DNA of 58,610 nucleotides, taken from the IMG/VR virus record IMGVR_UViG_3300037041_000775, positions 1 through 58,610 of that record; one strand, given 5' to 3'. Each line of letters starts with the position of its first letter. Position 1 is the first letter of the stretch. Positions 42,806 to 50,172 of this stretch are shown piece by piece. The notes beneath the pieces are model-generated. The model had not been told where the DNA came from. It searched no databases and worked only from the letters and a program-made list of their open reading frames with translations. Source of the DNA: a virus. Both the position numbers and the translations under genes were made by a program.

Positions 42806-43642
42806 CTACTCGCTCGCCTCGGGGGGCGTCGCCCATTCGCACTGCGCGTACATCGGGCACGCGCCGTAGCGGGTCCAGCAGGTGTGCTCCGACGGGTGCG
42901 CGGGCCACTCGCTCGGCGCAAGATTGCGGGCCTCGATCTCTTGGATCCGTCGCCACGCTTCCTTGATCGCCTCGGGGAACTTCCGAAGCTGCCCCGGCAC
43001 CGGAGCAAGCTGCGGGCGGGCGAACGTGATCTCCTTCGCGTCGGTTTGCAGCAGGTTGCAGATGACGCCGCCGAACTGCTCCCCGAACGCCAGCCGACCG
43101 GCCCAGCGGTAGGCGAGGAACTGCCCGCTCATCGCGTACCAGCGGGGGTGCGACGTGGTGATGCGCCCCGTGGTTTTGTGATCCACGAAGTAGACGCGCC
43201 CGTCCTTCCCGCGCCACACGAGGTCCACGCGCATCGTCACGGGCGCACCGTCGAAGTCGAGCGCGAAGACCTCCTCGACGTGCAGGATCTCGGGGCGCTC
43301 GGCGGCGTAGCGGGTCAGGTAGCCGCGCACGATGTCGCGGGCGAGCCCCGCGAACTCACGCCACGCGGGGCCGTTCTTCTTGTCCGCGAGCGCGGTGACG
43401 GCGTCCAGCGGCTCGTAGAGCACGCCGGGGTCGCGGCCCTGCTGCTCTTCGCGCATCCGCGCGTAGTAGTGCGCGAGCCCGACGTGAACCATCGAGCCCA
43501 GCGCGAGCGCACGGCCACTCTCGGAATCGTCGGGGCGGTGGCCCTTGTGGGAATATGCGTACAGTTGCGGACACCGCATGAACGTCTCATAGCGGTGCCA
43601 GCCGAACGGGGATGGTCCCGTGTCCAGCAGAAGGGGGGTCAT
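42806..43642 (-). CDS. Cas4/RecB-like PD-(D/E)XK nuclease
   Basis: 278 aa; ATG 43642 after a GAGGCAACTAC leader. Motifs: a His for the RecB fold (GSMVHVGLAHYY), MRVDLVWRG (catalytic Asp), YFVDHKTTG (E/D-x-K type, with His between) and GQFLAYRWAG (Q-x3-Y). Cysteines MRCPQLY near the start plus C-W-x3-GACPMYAQC at the end could hold an iron-sulfur cluster as in Cas4/AddB. It probably trims DNA ends for recombination with the neighbouring ATPase and SSB. The long upstream in-frame extension was not used because it lacks a start signal. Confidence 0.9.
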   Translation of the reverse strand: MTPLLLDTGPSPFGWHRYETFMRCPQLYAYSHKGHRPDDSESGRALALGSMVHVGLAHYYARMREEQQGRDPGVLYEPLDAVTALADKKNGPAWREFAGLARDIVRGYLTRYAAERPEILHVEEVFALDFDGAPVTMRVDLVWRGKDGRVYFVDHKTTGRITTSHPRWYAMSGQFLAYRWAGRLAFGEQFGGVICNLLQTDAKEITFARPQLAPVPGQLRKFPEAIKEAWRRIQEIEARNLAPSEWPAHPSEHTCWTRYGACPMYAQCEWATPPEASE

Positions 43643-43698
43643 GTAGTTGCCTCGGGCGTACACTAAGCGCGCCCCTGAGCCTCGGCCAGCAAAAGCGC

Positions 43699-43729
43699 GA
43701 CCCCCCGGCCAGAAGTTGGCCGGGGGGTC
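43699..43729 (-). terminator. Strong hairpin terminator
   Basis: Perfect 13-bp stem (43699-43711 with 43717-43729) and a 5-nt loop; on the minus strand GCGCTTTTGC follows. It ends the unit whose last gene stops at 43750. Confidence 0.8.
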
Positions 43730-43749
43730 AGGAAGTGCGCGGGATCGCT

Positions 43750-44712
43750 CTACAACGACAGAGTTGCGGTGACGACGATGCGGCGTGTCATCGCGACGGT
43801 GCCGTCGGCGGCGACCTCCACGCGCTCGACGCCTTCGGCGCGCATCGCGTCGAGCAGCAGGCGCAGCGCGGTGACGGTGTCGGGCAGGCTGGACGTGTCG
43901 GGCGGCGCGGGCGGCGCGGCCGGGACGGGGGCGACTTCGGGCGTGGGCGGCGGGACGACGACGAGCGCCGGGGCGGGCGGGACGACGCGCACGGGCAGCG
44001 CGATGGCAGGCGCGGCGGGGACCGGGATCTTCGCGGCGGGCGGCGGGGGCGGCGTGTGCGCCTTCGGCGGGCGCGTCGGCCCTACGTCGTCGGTCACGGC
44101 CGGGATGCCCAGCGCGTTGCAGACGGCCTCGTAGCGGTCGCGGTTGCCGATGCGCGCGGGGCCGGAGCCCTGCGCGGCGACGATGCCCAGCGTGCGGCGG
44201 ACGACGGCGAGCACCGGCCACAGCTTCGTCGCGGGGACGACGTGCAGCACGTCAGCGGCGACCGTCGCCGTCATCCACGGGTCGGCGGCGAGCAGCCGGA
44301 GCGCGGCGGCGTAGACTTCGCGGGACGCCTCGGACAGCGTCTCAAAGCCCGCGTCGTGATGCACGACGCTTGCGGCCGGGGGGATCGGGGACAGCTTCAT
44401 GGCAGGTTCCTTCGGGGTCGGGATCGGGGGGAAGCCCTGCTTCGTCAGCAGGGGCGTGAGCGCGGACTTGCGGTGCGACCCGCAGACGAGCGGAACGCCA
44501 GCTTCGCGGGCGCGTTCCATCGCAGGCTTCGACAGCTTGTGCGAACAGTTGTCCGTTGCGACGATGACCGCGCCGCAACCGGCGGGAATGGACGCTTGAA
44601 GCTGCGACACCGTCGGCCACCACCATTCGACGCGCATCCCATGCGCGGCGAGCGTGCTTTCGATCTGTTCGCGCCAGCGCGCGTTGCTGCCGACGAGCAG
44701 GACGGGGATCAC
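43750..44712 (-). CDS. DUF2325-domain protein with Pro-rich linker
   Basis: 320 aa. Residues 1-95 (IPVLLVGSNARWREQIESTL, GAVIVATDNCSHKLSKPAMERAREAGVPLVCG) match the DUF2325 pattern, a Rossmann-like domain with conserved Asp/Ser/His of unknown function. A helical middle (ASREVYAAALRLLAADPW) follows, then a long Pro/Ala/Val linker (about 215-280) and a short C-terminal domain (VTALRLLLDAMRAEGVERVEVAADG). A second start at 44400 (MKLSPIPP) is possible. It overlaps the upstream gene by 4 bp. Confidence 0.8.
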   Translation of the reverse strand: MIPVLLVGSNARWREQIESTLAAHGMRVEWWWPTVSQLQASIPAGCGAVIVATDNCSHKLSKPAMERAREAGVPLVCGSHRKSALTPLLTKQGFPPIPTPKEPAMKLSPIPPAASVVHHDAGFETLSEASREVYAAALRLLAADPWMTATVAADVLHVVPATKLWPVLAVVRRTLGIVAAQGSGPARIGNRDRYEAVCNALGIPAVTDDVGPTRPPKAHTPPPPPAAKIPVPAAPAIALPVRVVPPAPALVVVPPPTPEVAPVPAAPPAPPDTSSLPDTVTALRLLLDAMRAEGVERVEVAADGTVAMTRRIVVTATLSL

Positions 44713-45164
44713 GCCTCACCCCCAGCGTCAGCGGCGTCGCACTCGTCGCACTCCACGCCCCACGGGAGCGCGATGTCGTCCGCGATGATGCCTTCGACCG
44801 TCTCGCGCATCCGTTCCGCGAGCGCGTCCATGCACGCGAGCATGTAGCGGCGGGCCTCGCTGCGCGGCGTGCCGACGGGCATGTGCGCGGCCCACAGCGC
44901 CGTCTGCGATTCGAGCAGATCGTAGGCGGCGACCATGCCGCCGTCGTCGTGCATCACGTCCGCGTAGGTGGCGGCGTCCTCGGAGTAGTCCGCGAGCGGC
45001 GGCATCGACCACCCGTCGCGACCGTCCAGCGCGGCGGCGTGCTCGGAGCCCCCGACGGGGACGGCGACGTTGCGCGGGAGCCCGTTGAACACCTGCACGA
45101 CGGCGATGTAGTCGCCGCGCTCGATCAGCTTCGCGACCTTGCGGCTCGGCAGGCGGCGGATCAT
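44709..45164 (-). CDS. Hypothetical early protein
   Basis: 151 aa; ATG 45164 overlaps the upstream stop. MIRRLPSRKVAKLIERGDYIAVVQVFNG suggests a short alpha-beta domain. The rest is acidic and helical (ARRYMLACMDALAERMRETVEGIIADD), ending with CDECDAADAGGEA (C-x2-C, too few ligands for a zinc site alone). Middle gene of a three-gene operon driven from 45380-45407. No family recognised. Confidence 0.75.
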   Translation of the reverse strand: MIRRLPSRKVAKLIERGDYIAVVQVFNGLPRNVAVPVGGSEHAAALDGRDGWSMPPLADYSEDAATYADVMHDDGGMVAAYDLLESQTALWAAHMPVGTPRSEARRYMLACMDALAERMRETVEGIIADDIALPWGVECDECDAADAGGEA

Positions 45165-45352
45165 GCGATCCCCACGGCGCGCGGGCGGCGCGCGTCGGCG
45201 GCTTCGATTGCGTCCGCGAGCACGCGGAGCCCATCGGCCAGCGTGCGGCGGGTGATGACGTGCCCCGCGTAGCCGGGGATCGCGGCGAACACGGTCACGC
45301 CGTGGTCGTTGTAGGTGACGGTCACTGCCCCTTCGGGCCATGCGCGCTTCAT
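45161..45352 (-). CDS. Hypothetical small early protein
   Basis: 63 aa; ATG 45352 with GGAGG upstream, 28 bp from the -10 box of a clear promoter. MKRAWPEGAVTVTYNDHGVTVFAAIPGYAG is beta-rich, followed by a helix (TRRTLADGLRVLADAIEAADARRPR). It is the first gene in a regulated early operon. No family recognised. Confidence 0.75.
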   Translation of the reverse strand: MKRAWPEGAVTVTYNDHGVTVFAAIPGYAGHVITRRTLADGLRVLADAIEAADARRPRAVGIA

Positions 45353-45379
45353 CAGTGCCCCCTCCTGCGGGGCACATTC

Positions 45380-45407
45380 ATCATAGCGCGGCGTTGTCAC
45401 CCGTCAA
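45380..45407 (-). promoter_or_regulatory. Early promoter with palindromic -35 operator
   Basis: TTGACG (45407-45402), 16 bp, TATGAT (45385-45380). The palindrome TTGACG-GG-TGACAA lies at 45407-45394. Same design as at 50912-50939 and 58266-58293. Confidence 0.8.
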
Positions 45408-45473
45408 GCAGCGTCAACACTTTCACGCGCCACGTCGCGCGTTAGAGAGGGCGGGACAGGTCGGCAAAACTAA

Positions 45474-45501
45474 GACGGGCGGGGCTTTCGCCCCGCCCGT
45501 C
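45474..45501 (-). terminator. Bidirectional hairpin terminator
   Basis: Perfect 12-bp stem (GACGGGCGGGGC/GCCCCGCCCGTC) with TTTC loop. The minus strand continues TTAGTTTTGCC and the plus strand ACCCTTTTCCC. It ends the 45560-45811 transcript and insulates the operon promoter next to it. Confidence 0.75.
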
Positions 45502-45559
45502 ACCCTTTTCCCTTCCGAACGACAACACAGCCCGTCGGCCGAACCCCGACGAGATCAGT

Positions 45560-45811
45560 CTACCGCACGCGGCGCATGTAGGCCAGCGTGAGCGCCAGCG
45601 ATGCGTCGTGGCGCTTCGCGTGAACGGTCAGGTCTTCGTCAGGGGTCATGGCGACCCACTCTCCCGTCGATAGCTTGCCGGTCACGCCGATGACGGCCCC
45701 CTCCTTCGTGCGCCACTTTTTGATCGTGCCGTCCACGATGTCGGGCATCGGGGCGTCGGGCGCGTCGTCGGGGGGTCCAAGCTGCGGGGGAAGTTTCAGT
45801 GCTGCGGCCAT
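45560..45811 (-). CDS. Hypothetical small early protein
   Basis: 83 aa; AGGAGGCAACG precedes the ATG. Pro/Asp N-terminus, then a small beta barrel-like stretch (DGTIKKWRTKEGAVIGVTGKLSTGEWVAMTPDEDLTVH) and a short helix. The beta part could be an OB- or SH3-like domain, but no family is recognised. It is transcribed alone, between an operator-like site and a terminator. Confidence 0.75.
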   Translation of the reverse strand: MAAALKLPPQLGPPDDAPDAPMPDIVDGTIKKWRTKEGAVIGVTGKLSTGEWVAMTPDEDLTVHAKRHDASLALTLAYMRRVR

Positions 45812-45845
45812 CGTTGCCTCCTATGGCGGGGGCAACCTATGCACC

Positions 45846-45859
45846 GTGACAGGTGGCAG
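45846..45859 (-). promoter_or_regulatory. Operator-like site upstream of 45560-45811
   Basis: CTGCCACCTGTCAC on the minus strand matches the core of the early operator (TGNCA-CC-TGTCA) but not its outer bases. No matching -10 at the usual distance; TTGCTG (45862-45857) with TAGGTT (45839-45834) is the best promoter pair. Confidence 0.4.
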
Positions 45860-45866
45860 CAAGGGC

Positions 45867-46400
45867 CTATGACGCTTCGCGGCGGTGCGCGACGCAGCGA
45901 CACCCGCGCCCGTTGAGCAGATGCCCGTGCGCGGCGCGGTGCATCGTCGCCTCGGGCGCACCCGCCGCGAGCAGCGCCGGAAGGTCGGCGTGGTCGTCGT
46001 AGACGTGAATGTCGCGCTCGCCGTCGTCCAGCATCGCGCGTACCAACCGGACCTTCACTTCGGGGATCCGCTCGCCCGCGCGCCGGAAGTGCGGCACCGG
46101 GATCGCACCTTCGAGCCGCGCGACGGCGGCACCGATCTCGGGGTCGTCCCGGTAGGCTTCGACCCACGCCTCCACGGCTTCGGGCACGCGCCCGCTGAAC
46201 AGGACGTGCCGCCCCGGCGTGCGGAGCAGCGTCGCCCACATCGTCGGGAAGGGCCGCGTCTCCAGCGCGGCGAGCGTCGATAGCTTCGGATCCTGCCACC
46301 AATCGCGGTAGGCGATCTCGGGGTGCGCCTTCGACAGTCGCTCGATCACGTCGTCCGACGCCGCCAGCGTGTCGTCAAAGTCCCACAGGTTCAGTCTCAT
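45867..46400 (-). CDS. HAD-superfamily phosphatase
   Basis: 177 aa. Motif I is LWDFDDTLAAS (nucleophile and acid/base Asp at residues about 7-9), motif II VLFSGR, motif III Lys in EVKVRLVRAMLDD, and motif IV HVYDDHADL. This is the HAD hydrolase fold; compact phage members often remove 3'-phosphates from nucleic acids or dephosphorylate nucleotides. The substrate here is unknown. It overlaps the upstream gene by 4 bp and ends with several Cys/His (GRGCRCVAHRREAS). Confidence 0.88.
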   Translation of the reverse strand: MRLNLWDFDDTLAASDDVIERLSKAHPEIAYRDWWQDPKLSTLAALETRPFPTMWATLLRTPGRHVLFSGRVPEAVEAWVEAYRDDPEIGAAVARLEGAIPVPHFRRAGERIPEVKVRLVRAMLDDGERDIHVYDDHADLPALLAAGAPEATMHRAAHGHLLNGRGCRCVAHRREAS

Positions 46401-46708
46401 GGCTCAGTCCTCATTTCCCACGCGGCCTTCGACCACACCCAGCCGCTCCACGCCGCGATGGCGATCCCCGCCGCTTGCGTTGCGTACCCCAGCGCCTTCT
46501 CGTCCTTCTTCCGCAGACGGTGGCCCGCGTAGACGATGAGCGGCGCGCAGAGGAGGAACGCGGCGAGCCGGAGCGGCTGCACCTGCTGCTTCTCGACCTC
46601 GTAGGACACGCACAGATAGGGCTTGCCGCCCACGCGGGTCTTCGTGACCGCTCCCGCGTCGGGGAGCCGCTGACCGGTGATGCCGGGGTAGCCGTAGGGG
46701 TACTGCAT
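46397..46708 (-). CDS. Small membrane protein
   Basis: 103 aa; first gene of the minus-strand block. MQYPYGYPGITGQRLPDAG, then VGGKPYLCVSYEVEKQQVQP, one membrane segment (LRLAAFLLCAPLIVYAGHRL), a basic RKKDEK loop and a second hydrophobic stretch (GYATQAAGIAIAAWSGWVW). It looks like a two-helix hairpin protein. Function unknown; translationally coupled to the HAD gene. Confidence 0.75.
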   Translation of the reverse strand: MQYPYGYPGITGQRLPDAGAVTKTRVGGKPYLCVSYEVEKQQVQPLRLAAFLLCAPLIVYAGHRLRKKDEKALGYATQAAGIAIAAWSGWVWSKAAWEMRTEP

Positions 46709-46949
46709 GGCGACGGTCTATCGTGAGGGTGGCCCTCGAAGCCGCTGCGCGTGGCCCTCGGCGTCGGGCATAGGTGAAGCGTTGCCCCGTCCCCGCGACT
46801 ACCACGAGGGCATGGCGGACTGCACGACATCGCTGGATGCCGCAGTACCGTGCTCAGTTGAGCCGGGGGCCGTGATCCATTTCACGTTCGATGCTCCTGT
46901 TCGGCCCGACGTTCGGCCCCCGGCTCTTTCCTCCCCGGAGATACACCGC
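46709..46949. other. Divergent intergenic region
   Basis: 241 bp between the early block (minus) and lysis cassette (plus). No convincing -35/-10 pair in either direction. There is one GGGCATAG (46768-46775) like the right-end repeats, and a CGGCCCGACGTTCGGCCCCC stretch. An ATG at 46812 could extend the downstream gene. Confidence 0.4.
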
Positions 46950-47450
46950 ATGGAACCCACCGCGCCCGAAGCCCCAGAGGCTCCCGCTGTCGTGGCCGAA
47001 GCGCCCGCCGCGCCCGAAGCCCCTGCCGCGCCCGAAGCCCCCGTGACGGCGACCACTGCCCCCGCCGACGCCGTGACCGGCAGCGATCTCGCTGCGCTGG
47101 TGCAGTCCACGGGCGGTAACAGCGGGCTCACCGTCGTCCTCGCCGTGCTCGCCGTGGTCGGTGGCGCAGCGGGCTGGAAGTTTTGGACGCAGTACAGCGA
47201 GCAGAAGCACGAGCAGGCGATGACGCGCATGAAGCTGGACCGCGAGACGGCGGGCCTCGGCGGCGCGCAGCCCCCGCCGTGCGCCGTGAAGCAGGCCGAA
47301 GTGGACGCGAAGCTGGCCGACCTGTCGGCGCGGCTCGACGCCGTCGCGAAGAAGACCGGCACGTTGGACGCCGACTTTGACGGCGCGGACGTGGAGCGTC
47401 GTGTGAAGAAGCTGGAGAAGGCCGTGAAGGCGCTGAGCGAGGGCAACTGA
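46950..47450 (+). CDS. Lysis-cassette membrane protein with coiled coil
   Basis: 166 aa; ATG 46950 with CGGAG 9 nt upstream. An Ala/Pro/Glu-rich N-terminal arm is followed by one membrane helix (SGLTVVLAVLAVVGGAAGWKFW, about 55-76) and a long charged coiled coil (YSEQKHEQAMTRMKLDRE; AEVDAKLADLSARLDAVAKK; VERRVKKLEKAVKALSEGN). The layout resembles spanin-like or holin-associated proteins. It is coupled to the next membrane protein and the endolysin, so a lysis role is likely. Confidence 0.75.
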   Translation: MEPTAPEAPEAPAVVAEAPAAPEAPAAPEAPVTATTAPADAVTGSDLAALVQSTGGNSGLTVVLAVLAVVGGAAGWKFWTQYSEQKHEQAMTRMKLDRETAGLGGAQPPPCAVKQAEVDAKLADLSARLDAVAKKTGTLDADFDGADVERRVKKLEKAVKALSEGN

Positions 47451-47926
47451 TGGACCCCGTCGAAAATACCCCCGTCGAAGAGGTCGCCCCTGTCGCGACG
47501 GATGCTGTGAACGAAGATGCCGGTGCGCCCGTCGCGGAGCCCGTCGCGGAGCCTGCCGCCGTCGAAGCGGCCCCCACCGTGTCCGCCGCTCCCGCCGTCA
47601 CGCCGCCGCACCTGTCGCTCTACGATTCGACCGGCACCACGCTGCTTGCTGTCGCGCTGGGCATCGGCATCGTCGCGGGGATCCAGCTTGTCGTACAGCG
47701 GATCTTTTCGCGCGAGCGCAACGAGCACCGCGCGCTCACGCAGTTCGTCACCGCGATGGTGGCGGCGATGGTGGGCGTCTACGTCTCCGATATGCTGATC
47801 GCCGGTCCCAACGTAGAGTTGCTCGCGGAGAGCGAACGTACCGCTATCCTCGGCTTCGTGAAGGACACGGCACTGATGATCTTCGCGTTCTACTTCGGCA
47901 CGAAGAGTGCCGGGAAGGAGGAGTAA
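47450..47926 (+). CDS. Putative holin
   Basis: 158 aa; ATG overlaps the upstream stop. Ala/Pro/Glu N-terminal arm like that of the preceding protein, then three hydrophobic helices (TTLLAVALGIGIVAGIQLVV; FVTAMVAAMVGVYVSDMLIAG; GFVKDTALMIFAFYFGTKS) and a short charged end. Size, three-helix topology and the stop/start overlap with the endolysin gene fit a class I-type holin. This is inferred from context rather than from a family motif. Confidence 0.7.
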   Translation: MDPVENTPVEEVAPVATDAVNEDAGAPVAEPVAEPAAVEAAPTVSAAPAVTPPHLSLYDSTGTTLLAVALGIGIVAGIQLVVQRIFSRERNEHRALTQFVTAMVAAMVGVYVSDMLIAGPNVELLAESERTAILGFVKDTALMIFAFYFGTKSAGKEE

Positions 47927-48726
47927 TGGCCGTTGTTCCTCTCGTTTCTGTGGACCCGTCCATCGCGTCGTCCTATGACCGCGCCGGGAAGACGGGCGGA
48001 CCCCGCGCCAACCTCACGGCGCTCGCGCGGCTCGGGAAGGCTGGCATCTGCACCGCCGACACCGCTGCTGCGCTGCTCGCCCTGTCGAACGCCGTGGCGG
48101 CGCGCGGCGGCGACTTCCGCGTGACCGAGTTGCACCGCGACGTGGCGGTCCAGAAGGCCGCTCGCGCGAAGTACGACCGCTGGGTTGCCGCTGGGAAGCC
48201 GAAGCCGGGGACGGCGGGCTTCGACGCCGCGACCATGAAGGCGGCGTTCGTCGCCGCCCCCGGCCGCTCGGGGCACAACGCGGGCCGCAGCATCGACGTT
48301 CACCTCGGTGCGCTCGCGTTCCCCGGCGTCCCGGCGGACAAGCAGCTTGACGTACTGTGGGAATGTGCCCGTCCGCTCGGCTGGGAACCGATCATCAAGT
48401 CCGCCGACGAATCGGCCTCCGAAGCATGGCACTTCGACTTCGTCGGGGATCTCGCCGGGGTGAAGGCCCGCTTGGGGTACGAACAGTGGGCGCTCTGCGG
48501 TGCGATCCTCGTGGGCCACGGCGATCTGAGCAGCCACGCGGCGCAGCTTCAAGCCCTGCTGGTGCGCGCGGGCCACGACATCGGCAAGATCGACGGGGCG
48601 GCGGGCGCGAAGACGTTCGCGGCGCTCGCGACGGCGCTCGGCGTGACCGTGGACGCGGCGAAGGCCGTCGTGGCGAACGGCGACGCCAGCGTCTACGCGC
48701 GTCTCTACGCGCTCCCGGCGAAGTGA
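47926..48726 (+). CDS. Endolysin: VanY-like D,D-carboxypeptidase/endopeptidase
   Basis: 266 aa. The M15-type zinc motif is SGHNAGRSIDVHL (H and D ligands), with a later EAWHFDFVG carrying the third His and catalytic acid. ARGGDFRVTELHRDVAVQ before it is usual for the fold. The C-terminal 80 residues (LQALLVRAGHDIGKIDGAAGAKTFAALATALG) resemble a peptidoglycan-binding repeat. No signal peptide is seen, so export would depend on the holin. It should cut peptide bonds in peptidoglycan at lysis. Confidence 0.88.
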   Translation: MAVVPLVSVDPSIASSYDRAGKTGGPRANLTALARLGKAGICTADTAAALLALSNAVAARGGDFRVTELHRDVAVQKAARAKYDRWVAAGKPKPGTAGFDAATMKAAFVAAPGRSGHNAGRSIDVHLGALAFPGVPADKQLDVLWECARPLGWEPIIKSADESASEAWHFDFVGDLAGVKARLGYEQWALCGAILVGHGDLSSHAAQLQALLVRAGHDIGKIDGAAGAKTFAALATALGVTVDAAKAVVANGDASVYARLYALPAK

Positions 48727-49094
48727 TGCTCGGGGCGTTGCTGCTTGCGGCCTCGCCCACGCTGGTGGACTGCGGCATCGTCCCCGGCGACCGCTGGTGG
48801 ATCGTCAGGGGTGGATTGCTGGTGAGCGACGACGGCACGCGCGCCGTGGACGCGGCGACGTGCGTCATCCCCGTCGGCGTCACGTTGGGTCTGCGCGTCG
48901 AGGAGCGTCCCGGCCCCAGCGTCGTGCTGCGCGTCGTCCCGCCGTGCGGCGATGCGACGTGGCAGGAGGCGCAGACGGTGCGGGCGCTGGACTACCTCGC
49001 GGAGCGCGGCGTCGCGCGGGACGCCGTCGAGATCCGCATCGAAGCGTGCGGCCCCGTCCCCGACATCAGCGCGGAGGTCGTGCGCCCGCCATGA
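48726..49094 (+). CDS. Exported OmpA-like small protein of lysis cassette
   Basis: 122 aa; ATG overlaps the endolysin stop. The N-terminus MLGALLLAASPTLVDC could be a short signal peptide, with a Cys at 16 that might be lipidated, although the lipobox is poor. The C-terminal part (EAQTVRALDYLAERGVARDAVEIRIEACGP) resembles the peptidoglycan-binding helix-strand of OmpA-like domains. This would place it in the cell envelope, perhaps like an outer-membrane spanin partner. It overlaps a convergent gene by 29 bp. Confidence 0.65.
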   Translation: MLGALLLAASPTLVDCGIVPGDRWWIVRGGLLVSDDGTRAVDAATCVIPVGVTLGLRVEERPGPSVVLRVVPPCGDATWQEAQTVRALDYLAERGVARDAVEIRIEACGPVPDISAEVVRPP

Positions 49095-49308
49095 GGTCGG
49101 CTATCTCTTCACCTTCGGGACAGCCGACGTAGAACGTCGTGCGGAACACCGTCCCGCCGGAGAGGATCGCAGCGTGGTGCGCGACGCACTTGGCGCACGC
49201 GGCGACGTGAGCGTCGAGCCGTGCCCGCAGCGGCAGCGACTGCTGCCACGGGAAGAGCACTGCCCCGTCATCCCGGTGGGCGCTCGGAATGTAGAGCAGC
49301 GTCGGCAT
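49066..49308 (-). CDS. Small zf-HC2-like protein
   Basis: 80 aa from ATG 49308 (overlaps the upstream stop). RLDAHVAACAKCVAHHAAIL fits the H-x3-C-x2-C zinc motif of anti-sigma zf-HC2 domains. The rest is short and beta-like (GGTVFRTTFYVGCPEGEEIADLM). An anti-sigma-type or zinc-binding host-takeover protein is possible. It is last in a five-gene minus-strand run. Confidence 0.65.
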   Translation of the reverse strand: MPTLLYIPSAHRDDGAVLFPWQQSLPLRARLDAHVAACAKCVAHHAAILSGGTVFRTTFYVGCPEGEEIADLMAGARPPR

Positions 49309-49691
49309 CACTGCGCGGCCCGCCGGATCAGCGCGCGGATCGCGGCGACGCGGTCGCCCTTGTAGCGGTCGCGGGGTGCTTCATCGATCAGCCCCAGCGC
49401 GGCATCGATCTCGGCCAGTTCGCGGCACAGGTCGGTGATCTCCGACTGCTGCGCGGCGACGTGCGCGTCGTTCCAGCCGCTGAACGGCGGGTACGGGCGG
49501 CGATGCCCGATGCGCGCGATGCGCCCCAGCGGGTTCGCGTCGGGGAGCGTGTCGAAGGGCACGCCCTCTTCGTCGCGCCAGCGGCCGTCGTTGCCGCGTA
49601 GGAAGTCGGTGCGGCCCACGACGACGACGCTCCCGGCGGGGAGCGTGTCGGCGGCGGGCGACGACAGGGTGACGGTGTCGCCTACTTGCAC
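49308..49691 (-). CDS. Hypothetical early protein
   Basis: 127 aa, GTG start. A beta-rich N-terminal half (MQVGDTVTLSSPAADTLPAGSVVVVGRTDFLRG) is followed by a charged helical half (VAAQQSEITDLCRELAEIDAALGLIDEAPRD). The ALPAGSVVV-like turn recalls modules in the giant proteins, but the match is short. It overlaps the upstream gene by 10 bp. No family recognised. Confidence 0.75.
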   Translation of the reverse strand: MQVGDTVTLSSPAADTLPAGSVVVVGRTDFLRGNDGRWRDEEGVPFDTLPDANPLGRIARIGHRRPYPPFSGWNDAHVAAQQSEITDLCRELAEIDAALGLIDEAPRDRYKGDRVAAIRALIRRAAQ

Positions 49692-49957
49692 GGCGTCTCG
49701 TCGGTCGGCACGTCAGCCGGTGCGGGGATCGCGGTGATCGCGTCGAGGTCCGCAAGGAACGCATCCAGCGGCATCGCCACGACGACGCCCATGCCCCGGT
49801 CGGTCGGGATCCCCACGAGCACTTGCGCGTCGATTTTGCCGATCAGCCCCGCTGCGGCCTTCGCGGCAGCGATGTTTTCGCGGATCAGCGCGACGGTGCC
49901 CCGCACGCGCTCGGCGGGGGTGAGGGTCGCGGGGTCGATAGGGAAGGAAGGGATCAC
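49682..49957 (-). CDS. Hypothetical early protein
   Basis: 91 aa; GTG 49957 chosen because it overlaps the upstream stop (GTGA). Helical first half (TPAERVRGTVALIRENIAAAKAAAGLIGK) and a beta-alpha second half (AQVLVGIPTDRGMGVVVAMPLDAFLADLDAI). It ends with a single Cys. No family recognised. Confidence 0.72.
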   Translation of the reverse strand: MIPSFPIDPATLTPAERVRGTVALIRENIAAAKAAAGLIGKIDAQVLVGIPTDRGMGVVVAMPLDAFLADLDAITAIPAPADVPTDETPCK

Positions 49958-50172
49958 GGGTTCCTCGGGCGGGTCCAGTTGAGCAGCCACACGGCGAGCC
50001 GCAGTCGCCACGACGGCGGATCGGTGAGCGCGATGGGGGCGGGGCGGCGTGCGCCGCGTTCGCGGACGCGGTCATAGTCGTGGTCCGTCAGGCACCACTG
50101 TTCCATGACGCCGTTGCGGACGACGCGCACGAAGGCGTAACCGTCCGCGTCGTACTCCACGCGCCCGATCAT
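49954..50172 (-). CDS. Hypothetical early protein
   Basis: 72 aa from ATG 50172 (ATGA overlap, GGAGGAAGG upstream). IGRVEYDADGYAFVRVVRNGVMEQWCLTDHDYDRVR is a small beta-rich domain, followed by a basic Trp-rich tail (SWRLRLAVWLLNWTRPRNP) that could associate with a membrane. No family recognised. Confidence 0.7.
   Translation of the reverse strand: MIGRVEYDADGYAFVRVVRNGVMEQWCLTDHDYDRVRERGARRPAPIALTDPPSWRLRLAVWLLNWTRPRNP

Noticed and set aside
42806-43642. Cas4 as part of a CRISPR adaptation module
   Set aside because: No cas1/cas2 or array; the neighbours (Sak4-like ATPase, SSB) point to recombination.
43643-44221. Upstream extension of the Cas4-like nuclease
   Set aside because: It crosses a strong terminator hairpin and has antisense-like composition; ATG 43642 has the shared GAGGCAACTAC leader.
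46797-46949. Longer start (ATG 46812) for the lysis membrane protein
   Set aside because: Ribosome site too close to the ATG and the extra residues look like random translation; kept only as an alternative.
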